Assembly: GCA_964036155.1 (NCBI GenBank)
Contig: OZ038422.1
Location: 56,567,201 to 56,631,200 of the forward strand
From: Diploscapter coronatus
Taxonomy: Eukaryota > Nematoda > Chromadorea > Rhabditida > Rhabditidae
Length of the DNA stretch: 64,000 nt
Direction: 5' to 3'
Part shown: one piece after another, positions 35,324 to 46,369 of the stretch
Layout: the number at the start of each line of letters is the position of its first letter
How positions within the stretch are numbered: the stretch's first letter is position 1
The notes under the pieces: generated by a model
The model's input: the letters and a program-made list of their open reading frames with translations, nothing else
Databases searched by the model: none
What the model was told of the DNA's origin: nothing
Translations under genes and position numbers: made by a program

Positions 35324-35329
35324 AATAAA
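35324..35329 (+). terminator. polyadenylation signal of the Tyr-rich peptide gene
   Basis: AATAAA lies 79 bases after the stop codon, followed by a T-rich stretch. Confidence 0.75.
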
Positions 35330-35546
35330 CATTTCATTTGTTATAAAATTGTTCAATTATTTTATATTTTGCAATGAAAAACATAATAGAAAAGTGACAG
35401 AAACCAAATTCTGGCCCTGAATGATTCCAAAAATTTGAATCTAAATTCGACCTCTCAATTCTACTTCGCTTCACTTCATGTAGACCAAAAACTTGCAATT
35501 GCTAATGAAGTCTCATCTCTTCCCAATAGTTTTATTCACCTCCAAA

Positions 35547-35660
35547 TATTAAGAGTGATTGTCAGGAAAGACCAAAGTCGGTGTTTCCAGGGGTCCGCAG
35601 ATCTTGTTGATTTCCATATATTTTATAGTTTTTCACGCTGATCATTATTGTGTGGTTTTT
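35547..35660 (+). repeat. solo fragment of the transposon's terminal inverted repeat
   Basis: ATTAAGAGTGATTGTCAGGAAAGACCAAAGTCGG followed by the CCAGGGGTCCG block and TTTTTCACGCTGAT repeats the outermost 110 or so bases of the 18,571 arm with substitutions. The rest of an element is missing. It shows that the family has other, decayed copies in this genome. Confidence 0.85.
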
Positions 35661-37470
35661 TTTTGAAAATAACGTCGATATAAAACTATTTAACCAACCT
35701 ATCACATCAAGTGTATCTTTAAGTAGGATAGTTTTCCACGCAATGATGAGTTTGTAAAGAAATATATCTGATGTTAACAATTCTAAAATAGTAAATCGTT
35801 ATCGAAGTTTATTTTTAAAAAAATGCAGAATAGTATGCAAGAATAAGTAAACTGAAAAATGAGTTCACCTTCACAAAAGTCATAATACTTTGCATAAGGC
35901 GTAGTTCTATTGCACCAAAACATTCGTTTCTGCGAATTATTTCTCTAATGATAATAAATCTGTAGAATAGCAATTTGAGAAAAATGATCTCAATACAGTA
36001 CGATTTAGAAAGGGTAGCACTTTCGAAACAGAAATGGCAGAACTTGAAATGAATCGAGTAACAATGCAAGACGTTGCTTAGGCAGTCAGCCTTGTATTTA
36101 TACGACTCGCCTAACTTATAATTTAGTGCAGTTTCAGTTTCAACACTCCAATTATGCCCGTCCTATGTCTTGAGAAATTTGATTAAATTTGTATATCAAA
36201 GTTGCAGAAGATGCGAGATTAGAAGATCGACTTTTCAGATGATCAAAAATTACATCTGCGTTAAGATTTGTCAGTTCAAAAAATTAATTAGTTTAGGAAT
36301 ACGATAATGTGGTGAAGTCGTGCATAACTCATCATCAGGGCTGCTTGCGGTGCAGCTGATTTTCACTGGGATCTGATGCGGGCAGCGTGGAATTTCTTGG
36401 AGAAGCTTGCGGTGCGCTATCTTACTTCATCGCCAACACTTCTACTCATCTTGTGAATTTTAAACAGTAATTCCATTCACAAAGTAGTTTTGTCATTGTC
36501 TATGAGATATGTATCAAGGTCTCTATGAGTTCCTTACAACTATGAAGAATATCGTGATACGGTATGATATCGGTAATCTGTGAATATCGAAGTCTGACCA
36601 TTTTCCGACATTTCCGTGTTCATTATAAACATGCATAATTGTCGTTCTAATGATGACTGAATCTGTCACGATACGATCTTCCGATAAGGATTGTAAACAC
36701 GTTTCAAGATATTCCATGAAGTCACGAACTTCATCAATAATTGCCGAAATTTTAGCAGCTACAAAGGAAAATTTTATCTCCAATATTTCCGAAAAAAAAA
36801 CAATAAAATGAAATCACGAAAAGAACTAAATAATAATGAAACTTGAGCACGATATTATTCTACCTGAAAGAAGATATGAACAATCATGTAAGTGTCCGAT
36901 AAATGAAAACAACTTACTAGAGAAAAAAGAAGAAAGAAAGAACGTTTTGACTGTTGCAAAATGAATGGATAAGGCAAACTTGTATAAACAACAAAGGGAG
37001 GGATTCCTCACTGAATTCGAAGACTTATTAGCTAATTGAGTAATGGAAAAACGGAATAAATCCACAGAAAAGAAAGCATACCATGGAATTTTTTAGAGGT
37101 CTATTACCTTGTCGATCTTTTCTGATTCACCGAGTAATACATAAGAGATTCAAAGCAAATAATTATTAGAAAGAAAAAGAAATACAACTGAAGAAATAAA
37201 AGAGTATTGATAAAAACTCTTTTAGTATAGCACTTTGCGGTGAAATATGCAGTCAGAAGAATAATTTGTACGTACCTTTATGTATGGGAATTGTGAAGAA
37301 AAGGAGAGTTGAATGTTGAATTAAAGAAGAGAGGAGAAAAGGTCCATTTGGTCGAGTTGCCGATTGACTGATTGGGATCCAGTTAAGCGAGTTCAGGGGG
37401 ATGGCGACTTCGAGTAGGAGCGGTCGCGTCTGAAAAGTCAAAAGTTGATCTTCTTCTTCAACAATGTTCC
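35661..37470. other. AT-rich region with one possible unassigned exon on the - strand
   Basis: Most of this stretch shows nothing. On the - strand, about 36,532-36,759 is open between a TTTGTAG acceptor and a GTAAGG donor and reads as a plausible soluble segment of about 76 residues (containing IIDEVRDFMEYLETCLQ). I cannot connect it to a start, a stop or a known family. It could equally be a chance open frame. Confidence 0.25.
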
Positions 37471-40400
37471 TTACTTGTCCCTGTCGTTGTCCTTCGAAAT
37501 GTCAATTTCTATCACCTGCAAATAAAGCATTACAGCACAAGTCAAATCAGCGATCATTATATAGTCCTTTTGAAATAATCCATGAGATTTAAGCAGATTT
37601 AACTTTTCTGCACTCTGGCTTTTCTATTTCCTTTCTCTCATAAATGGTAATAAAAAGTAACAAGAAAATCAAGTAGTGAAGTGATACAAAAGAGTGCTCT
37701 GCATAAATCACTTAGTGCTTTCTTGAGCATGGATGGAAGCGTGTGGATATTCGGAATTTTAACTTTGAAGAATCAATAGAAATTAGAGATCCTTTCCATT
37801 TTCCTTTATATCTTTCAGAAGTACCTCATCATCTCTGTCGTTCTGTCTGTCGTCCCATCTGCCTCCCCCGAAACTGTCCCTCGCGTCCTCATTCTCCCTT
37901 CTACTTCCGAATCTGTTTGCATCGTTCCTGCCTCTACTCGAGTATTCCATTCCACTCCCTCTGATGCGGCCTCTGAAATTGCCGCGGCCGCGGCCACGTC
38001 GCGGATCGCTCCAACTGCCCTGAATTTCACATTTCGAAGACTTTTAGAAAGTTGGACAATTTTTTGTAAGGTTCACTATTTCGTTTTATTTCTTCCAGCC
38101 CAATACTAATTTTTACAAATGTAATGTATAGTCTTGCTAAGTAGAAGATTCCGCTGTCAGAAAATGCTGAATTCTATGTGTTATGAGCAAATTGTGATAA
38201 GAAAATTGCATCTATCAATCACTCATGATAGGACTATGGTAATCAAGAAAAAAAAATAAAAATCCGAATTTTCAACAGTCTATCCTATACCTACGACAAA
38301 AGTACGTATTTCTCTTCCTTTTTCTTGAAATTACAGTCAATTTTGGTGTATTAGTGTAAGATTTCAAATCTTTTATTTGCTGCGATTTGTCGTTTCTGTA
38401 TTTATCAATAATCCTCTCAAAAATCTGGTGATAAAAATGGTTATATTTTAAGTTCTGCAATGCACATTCTGCACGAATTGGGGAATCCTCTCAGAAACAA
38501 GTCAATAGAATGTAAGAAGTGGAGAATTCTTACCCTTGGACGGTTAGCCGATTCGTCCATGAAACTCCTGGCATTTCTGAGTGGAGCAGGTGTCTGTGAG
38601 TTCTCCCAGTTCCTGTCATTGTCCCCGTTCTTCGAGTCATCTGCCAGGAACCCTCCTCTCGCATTCGACGGAGGCACTTTCACAGTGCCGCGCGACTCCA
38701 CTCTATTCACTTCCCTCTGTCTTTGGACAACTAAATAAGCAAAGAACCATTTTTGAGCTTCAATACCTTTTTTCGAGATTCTCTGCATTCTTTTCCAAAT
38801 TTCATCCTATTCAACTCATAGTGAAAAGTGCAGAAGCTAGTTCGTTACCCATTACTACAACACATGAGAGAATAAGTGTATTCTGGCATTGTGATAACAG
38901 GCTAGTGAATGAAGTTTTCATAAATGAGTACCATAAGAAATAAAAATTCCATTTCTGAGAAAACGAGAATAGTGAGTGGATTGGATGCATTCAAATTGCG
39001 ATATTGCTCATTCAAGGTACAGAATCTTTTCCGACCGTCCAATCAACAATTGATTGACTCATTTAACCAACCTCTCAATTCATCGGTGGACGGATTGCTG
39101 AAGGCTGCAGGGCTGCGAGAGCGAGAGCGCACATCGAAGTAGTCAGCGCCAGCATTGGTGGAGTTGCGAATCCTGAAAACAACGATGTTCTAGAAAGAGA
39201 TAATCAATTCTTCCTACATGGTTCTTCCTCTGGTCTGATTGGCATCATCCTGTAGGGTGATAGACTGACTCGGCAGAGTCCTTGCCTGACTGCCCGATTC
39301 CGAGCCCATTCCTGCACGACTGGGGTTGCTGGTGGAGACGAGGTAGCCACTGCTGTTGTAGATGGGGAGGGGCATCGAAGAGGGGGCGTATGGATTGGGG
39401 GAGGAGCGACCGCCGAATGAAGTCGGGCAAGTGCTGAAACTGAAACCATGAAAGCGATTCTAAAAGGCCTGGATTTTAGTGAACTGAGTTCGAACCATTG
39501 AGAAATGAAGGGTTCAACGAACTAGCTGGCAATTTACAATGTGTTTTTAAAGATGAAAGTAAAGAAAAAACTTCTTCCTATAAACACGTTCTAAACTGAC
39601 TATGGATTGGGCGAGCGAGGGACGTAGTAGTTCTGGAAGCCTTGTGAATAGTCGCCTGGGAGTGGCAGAGAGCTGAATCGAGGATATTGAATCGAAAATT
39701 AGAAATCCGATTTTCTAACCAATATTTGTTATTCAGTCCTACTCAGAATTACAACTTTTCTTCTTTAATTTTGGACTCGCACTCTCAAAATGATGCTTGA
39801 TCCGCGAGTGCGGTTTCTTATTTGCAAATCTGTTTCTTTCCCTACTTTTTCGTTTCAATCTATCACAAACGCATTTTCGCAAGGAAGTGGAGCTTGGGAG
39901 CTCTAACTATGCATCGCTTAGCAGACCGTGCTCTAGTTTTTCTTTTAAATAAATTCAAATTTTCAAAATCCCCAAATATTCCTTAGTTTAGATATTTGGA
40001 CAGACTCGTGAAACGTACCTGTTGAGGTCAGGGATGGAGCTGACTGAGTGACGGAAGTTCTCGGCCACGATGAAGTGCGCGTTCATGTAGCGGTAGAAGG
40101 AGATTTCTGCCCTGATTGCCTCGGGCGAAATGGGAACCGGCTGCATGTCTGCCTGAAAAATAGTCCATTATTCACCCTCATTGAGAATAATCGAACCTGT
40201 CCACTGTCACATTTGTGTTCGTGAGCCTCGTACATGAACAGACACTTGAATATGCAGTTCTTGCATTCGTATTTGTACGCGCTTCTGAAACGAACAATGT
40301 TATTTGGTGACTAATTAAGGAGCGGAGAGAAAAGATTTATGAAACAAAGATGATGAAATGAAATTGATGTCAAACTGTCAATTACATCTTTTCCATAACT

Positions 40401-40798
40401 TCAGAGTTAAACCAGAAAAATTAAGGCGAATTTGTGAGAAGTAATAGATAAGCAGTTTGAAGATCAGCAGCACTCGGATTGAAGGGAAAGTTGTGTACTC
40501 CTAGTTAGAGTTACTGTAGTCCCTATTTGTCAAATTTTAGGGAAGATGAAAAGAAGCAATACGCAAAATTTTATGATCACTCACAATAGTTTTTAGAAAA
40601 TGTGACTCACGCTCTCATGGTTTCCTTGAAGTGGACGTGGTTGTGAGCGATGATGCTCATGAGACTCTCTGCAGGTGGGTTGCTCCCGTTGCTCTTCACG
40701 ATCGAGCAGTGACTCGTCATCTCGTACTCCCCGCAGTAGAACGTCGCCGCATACTTCTGCTGCCGGGAGTCACTTCGTCTGTCCTTTAGGGTCGACAT
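37471..40798 (-). CDS. zinc-finger-like and RGG/RG-rich protein of unknown function
   Basis: Eight exons can be joined in phase to a protein of about 410 residues. The first three are about 40,798-40,611, 40,284-40,197 and 40,152-40,019. The N-terminal 90 residues carry two Cys/His clusters, FYCGEYEM...HC...HNHVHF and YECKNCIFKC...HEHKC, that look like zinc-binding modules. The middle is Ser/Pro/Asn-rich and disordered. The C-terminal quarter contains RGRGRGNFRGRIRG and further Arg/Asp/Gly-rich sequence (about 38,020-37,818), then ends VIEIDISKDNDRDK. Such RG-rich tails bind RNA in many proteins, so an RNA-linked role is plausible. I do not recognise the family. Start choice: the first ATG in the first exon, MSTLKDRR. 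It is divergent from the ubiquitin-like ORF 336 bases away. Confidence 0.7.
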
Positions 40799-41133
40799 CC
40801 ACGCCGACTTCTGCAAACGATCAAATAACCAACGAAAAAATTTTAGGAAAAATGGAGGAAATGATTCGACGCGAAAATAACAATTGAGAAGTGAATGGAG
40901 CAACTAGAGAGCGCAAGCGGGTTCACGAGAATCATGTTTCACTATAATTTTTTGCTCAAAGAGATGCATTCTAGGATGAGTAAAACTTTTGATAAGAAAA
41001 AATAAAATAAAAGTGATTTTGAACAAAAGAATCGTCATTTTCCCTGAATTTTATCGCCTCTAGCAATTTTGTTGTTTTTTCCTGGAATTTATCCGGCATG
41101 TACGATTTTCGGAAGGTGAAGTGATGAAGGTGG

Positions 41134-41552
41134 ATGTTCATCCCCACCCTCAACCTCGCCTCGGCTAACACAGTGGACGACCTGAAGACGCAAATCGAGC
41201 ATATCCTGGGGATCCAGAAGGCCAAGCAGGTCCTGAAAGTGAAAGGTAGAAATTTTTAAAATCCTGAAACCATGGATTTAATCCGTTGAGTTAATGCTAG
41301 TTCTTTTATGGGGTACATTTGTAAAAATCGAATCGATCATTTTCAGGAAGCGCATCGGCGTCGGCAACGAGAAAATCACTCGACAAAGGTATCTTTTATT
41401 AGTTCAAACGAATATTCAACAATCGTTGAAAGAAATGACGAAAATAGCGAGCAATTTTAGGAAACGTCCTCGACGAGAGTTTGCCCGTCTCGTTCTACAC
41501 ATGCAATCGCGAAATGACGATCTTCTCGATCATCACGGAAAGCCTCTTCTAG
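41134..41552 (+). CDS. small ubiquitin-like domain protein (tentative)
   Basis: Three exons (41,134-41,245; 41,347-41,388; 41,461-41,552) join in phase to 81 residues. Residues 12-40, ANTVDDLKTQIEHILGI...QVLKVKG, resemble the helix and beta-3 part of ubiquitin-like folds (TV-DLK-IE--LGI---QVL--G). The C-terminal part is less convincing and has no Gly-Gly end. The first strand may begin in an upstream exon that I could not place. An AATAAA follows at 41,802. Alternatively these pieces could belong to an unrecognised 5' part of the next gene, but no in-frame join was found. Confidence 0.4.
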
Positions 41553-41801
41553 TTCACTTGAGGTAATTTTTGAAATTTAAAAATTGAAAAATCTTTACCA
41601 CTTTAAAGACCTAGACTTTCATTTTTAGTCCTTATTTACGATGCATATCCTTTTTCAGGTCAACTTCCTCGTTCCGTTTGTTCTAGCCCGACTCTTCCCC
41701 CTTCTTTTCTCGCTCTTCTTGGCAGGTCGAAAAATCGTATTTTTTAGCTTTTTAATTTCTTTTAAAATTGTATTTCACACACGAATTTTATTCCGAGTTG
41801 A

Positions 41802-41807
41802 AATAAA
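41802..41807 (+). terminator. AATAAA between the ubiquitin-like ORF and the Nup155-like ORF
   Basis: A canonical polyadenylation signal lies about 250 bases after the small ORF's stop and about 190 bases before the acceptor that opens the Nup155-like coding region. Confidence 0.45.
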
Positions 41808-42018
41808 GTTGGTCGTTTTAATTCTCGAATTTTATAATAATTAAAATAATGCATGTCAAGCAAGGTGTTTTAGAGTTGCTAAAACTCGACTTTGGTTTGA
41901 CTGGGCACTATCGGCCCCTTAGCAGTCTAATTTGCATGTGTCAAATGAATTATTGTACAACGAATATTCTTCGTTGTCATTACGCTTGCACATTCAGGAG
42001 ACCCTGTATCTCTGGTCT

Positions 42019-45000
42019 ATGGCAGACGAATTTGACCTGGCCATGATCTCTGCAGGAATGGAGGCCAAACTCCTTGCCACTTTCGCTTCCAGAAGATTTA
42101 CCATTGTTCTAAGAAACTGATGAGCAATTTAACCTTGCAGATTCCACGAGTTTGTGAGCAGCAACCTGAATCTGAACTGCGAACTCATCAGGGCACTGAT
42201 CAAGTAAGTCTAATTGTAGTTGGAATGTGTTTGAATCGATTTGGTTGCAGATTCTTCCTTGGCGACGATGCAGGGACGAGTGAGTTGTCTGTGCGGCTGC
42301 GCGCCCTCTGTCCAACTCTCTATTCCAAGGCAAGTCATTCTTTTATTTTGGTCGTTTAGAGAATAATAAAATGGCGTAGTTCATGATCCAAAAAAATAAG
42401 ACGTAAATAAGCAAGATATCCTTTATTCCACACCCATTTGTAAATCAGTTAGTTTCCGCGCAAAAGCTCTTTAATTTATCAAAAAATATCTATCGAGTAC
42501 ACATAGATGTGGATATGGTTTACGAAATCTTAATAAGTAAAAAATATTGTACGGCATGAGTCGTGTTTTATCCAAATTTTCTAATTTGACAAACGAGTTT
42601 ATTCAGGACGATGCGTGTGTGACGAATGCAATGGAGCAGCTGAATGCAGCAGCATCTCTGGGCGCAGGTGCGGAGAGGAAGGCTCTCATCGACAGGGCCG
42701 TGGGCATGTTCACGCAGAGCATCGCCAAGGTCGCGCTCCACGGGGTTGCTGAAAATCTCACTGCGTGTAAGTAGTTATTTCGAGAATTTTGAATGACTGA
42801 TTCAGTTATTGAAACAGAAATTGTATGAATACGCGTTTCAATCGCGTCTTGGAAGAGCTAAAATCTGATCCTTTGTGAAACCCTATTAAGTCAAAATTTT
42901 GTTTCGGACTCTCCTATTTACCAACTTTATATGGGGAATTTTATTTGCGAACCCACCTCTTATAATATTCCGTTTTGGCTAAAGATCTGCCTTGATCTGA
43001 TTTTGATGGAAGTTGGCGATGGAAGAAATTTTAGTCGCTTCTAAATTTCGAAAATGTTGTAAACCATTTGTTAAGTGAAAGCCTACGAACAGCTGGTGGA
43101 GTTGTGTCTGCTGAAGGCACAGAAGGAGGACACTCGGCAACTGGCTCTGATTGCCTACAGACAGAATGGAAGGACGCTGAATGAGGACAGGGAAATGATG
43201 GACGCAGAGAGGAGGAGGAATGAATGCTACAGGTGAGGCGAGAGAAGGAGTATGGGAATGATTGAGAAGGGATTGCAGGGTGATCACTGAGGCACTGGAC
43301 GAGTTGGAGAGCAACAGCGCTGGGAATACGCCCAAGAGTGCGGAAGCGGTAAGATTCCAATTTATTTTCAGCGTTTTCCCTAATTATTTTATAGAAGGCT
43401 ATTTTCGCAATGGACTTCTCAGAAATTCATCTTGAATTAATGAATGCACTGTTCTAAACCGATATTTTTTTTTAGAAAAAACAACTTCATATGAAATCGT
43501 AAAATTTATCAATTCGCCATGTTTCAGGCAGCGACTCGCGACAAAGTGATTGCTCGAGTGCTGGCCAGCAGCGACGAATTGGCACATGCAGCCGTGTTCA
43601 AGTGGATGATCGACAGAAGCAAGGCGAATCTCATTCTCCAGGTAGGAATCTTCTATTTTTAGAGGTTCATTTTCGGAAAAATCGAAAATTTCAAAGTCTT
43701 TCCTTCTTGAAATATGCGTCTTCAGATTCAGACAAATCACTCCACTCTTCTCGAATCAATATTCATTTTCAGAGCAAATCCCCGTACATCGAACAGTTCC
43801 TGCAGCACGAGATCGACGGCGGCAGAGGGCAGAGATTCCAGGACCTGCTCTGGAAATTCTACGAGAAGAGTGGCAACTACGGCAAGGCTGCTGACAAACT
43901 CAGCACGCTCGTCAATGACCAGAAGTGAGCAAGACAAACATGTATGAATGAATGAATTGATTGCAGCAGCGACATCGGCCTGGAGCAACGAATCTCGTAC
44001 CTGTCACACGCAATCATCTGTGCCCGCTCGGCTGCCGACGATAAAACCAAGGAGTCCATCGATTCCCTCAGGGACTTGCTCGACGTCGCGCAGATTCAGC
44101 TTTCCATTCGGTTGGTGATCACGTTTCACTCCTGTCAGAATGGAGTTTTGCAATTTTATTATTTTCTAACGTAATGTTTTCTTGAAAAAAAGAAAATGTT
44201 TAAAATCAATTTAGATGTCTATCTTGATTTTTGTCCCTCCTCTGATAACGAGTAATAATGCAGCGAAATTTCAATTCCGATTCTAAATTTTTAAATTGTT
44301 AGAGGGACAACCACGACTTGAGATTTTTAAAACTCAATTATTATCTTTCACTAATAATATGCTTGAACATTATTTCTTTTATAAAACAGTTGCATTTTCA
44401 GCGATACCCTGCTAGCCAATTTGGACCTTCACTCGCGTGCCAACTCAGAGATGGCGGAGCACGTGAAGTCGCTTAACCGGGGCATCCTCACTCTCAACGA
44501 GCTCTTCATCAACTATGCGGTCCGTTCCATTAGTCTTTAATGTTTCATTCACTCATTCATTTGCAGGTTCCTTGCAAATTGTTCAAAGTGCAACTTGCCA
44601 TTTTCCAATGCGCCAACATGTACAACGAGGACAAGATCGCTGCTGTCTGGGAGAGCATTCTCAAGGAAGGTCCGTCAATTGGAATTTTCATTCAAATTGT
44701 GGCTTTTGTAATAGACCATAGGGCGCAGGGGGCTATTAAGACAATAGCTTTCTACAAAATGTTACCTCTACGGCCTTATTTTAAGAGCCCAAGTTATCCA
44801 CCATCATCAATAGGAAGTTTTGAACTGAAACATTGAAAGTGGATGGAAAAAATATTATGATCTTTCATTTTTATCTTGATTGAAGCAATCATTTATATTT
44901 TTCAAACGAAATCACCTAGATTTCGAATTTTAAGCAAAAAAAAACAAATTAGGATATTCCTATTGTTGAACTCTAATCTTCAAAAACTTATTTCAGAGTT

Positions 45001-45979
45001 CCAAAAATCAGTGGATCCGTCCGACTCTCTTCTGCACACCTTGACACAGCTCTACGAGATCTACAGAGACACCGTATTCTTCCCCAAAGGTTTGTTTTCT
45101 TTCTTCACCTTATCTGGCATTTTTTAATAATATAATACATTTGTCAGGCTACTTGGTGCGTCGCATCCTGCAGCTGGCAGATGGCCTGGGTAACTCGCCC
45201 CGTCTATCTGCCCACTTCTACCTGCATCTCTGTTCCAAACTCGAGATCGAATTGCCCGACTTCCTGGCATTGCTCAATGATGAGTACAGGTAATTCACTC
45301 GTTCAAAAATCATTTATTTTCACCTTTTTCTATCCAATATCCATTAAATCCAAATGAACACATTGTGAGTGTGGAAAGGGAGTCGACAATTCACCCCACT
45401 GAACATAACGACGCTACACATCTACAATTTGAAGGAATGGAGACCCGTGGTGGAGTGAGCAGGACTCTGGCCGTCTCTACATTTCGCAAGTGGCTCTGAC
45501 GGCTGCCCTGTCGCTCATCGCCGAATTCGACAAACTACCTATGTCTATCAGGTATGTCATTTCAATCATTCGTGACTTACAGTTGTGCACGAAATTCTCT
45601 TTCCTTTTCCGACATTTGCAATGATCCAATTCGTATAAGTTTGCAGCACAGATAACAATCTAAAAATTAAACTCGACTTTTGTTACAAGGTTGGATGAAG
45701 TTTAGAGAGGATAAATTATAGGATAAACCGTTAAGTTGAATCATAACAAGTTAGTCAGACTGCCAAATATTCAGTGTAGTGTAATGCGCGTTTGTTCTCT
45801 ACTGTACACTACCAACTGTATCAATGTCCATTTGCAGAGGCTCGATTGCACGCGACAGCACCTCAGTTCTGGCCCCATTCGTGGTCCTCACTCGCGACGT
45901 GTCTGCGTCTCCCCGGTTGCAGGAAATCGGCACAAGACTCTCATCCATCGTCTCGCAATTCAATGCCTATTTCGACTAG
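42019..45979 (+). CDS. Nup155-like nucleoporin, C-terminal alpha-solenoid only
   Basis: Nup155 (Nup157/170 in yeast) is a scaffold protein of the inner ring of the nuclear pore. The exons here follow the order of the C-terminal half of the family: LYLWSMADEFDL, HEFVSSNLNLNCELIRALI, LRALCPTLYSKDDACVTNAMEQL, AYEQLVELCLLKA, AVFKWMIDRSKANLIL, KSPYIEQFL, DLLWKFYEKSGNYGKAADKLSTL, GLEQRISYLSHAI and DPWWSEQDSGRLY, ending SQFNAYFD with TAG at 45,977-45,979. Coverage is about 600 residues against roughly 1,400 for animal Nup155. The N-terminal beta-propeller is not found upstream; only about 450 bases separate this from the previous ORF. The coding frame is already open at the acceptor before 41,998; the first Met is at 42,019. 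The first intron join near 42,100-42,160 is uncertain, and other boundaries follow GT-AG with matching phase. Confidence 0.85.
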
Positions 45980-46130
45980 CCTCTCTGCCCTTCTCCCTTC
46001 CATTAGACAGCCCAATCTCTGCCCCTTTTCCCATCCTTCTGTCAAATCTCTAGGTCTATTTATTTATTTTTCAATTTATATCGTTCCTGTTTTCGTTTTT
46101 ATCTTTGTCTGAATCTGATTTTTAGAACTA

Positions 46131-46136
46131 AATAAA
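46131..46136 (+). terminator. polyadenylation signal of the Nup155-like gene
   Basis: AATAAA 152 bases after the stop codon, followed by TTATTTTAG-type T-rich sequence. Confidence 0.7.
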
Positions 46137-46369
46137 GATTATTTTAGTTCGTCTAGAATATGAATTGTTAAATTTCTCAATGCAAAGGTCATGAATGATC
46201 GAACTATAAGAATATTTAAGAGACACACATTCCATGAATAACCAGAACAATTAACAGAGGGTGTCCAGATAATTGTAAAAGTCTCTTAAATCCGACCAGA
46301 ATCCATATGGTTGGTTAACACCTTGGACCCTAATCACAAAAATGGAGAGACTAGCCCTACGAGGGGGTT

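Noticed and set aside
41641..41844. Hydrophobic open frame that might encode a membrane segment between the ubiquitin-like ORF and Nup155
   Set aside because: It is T-rich, has AATAAA inside it and cannot be joined in phase with either neighbour; it is more likely 3' UTR.
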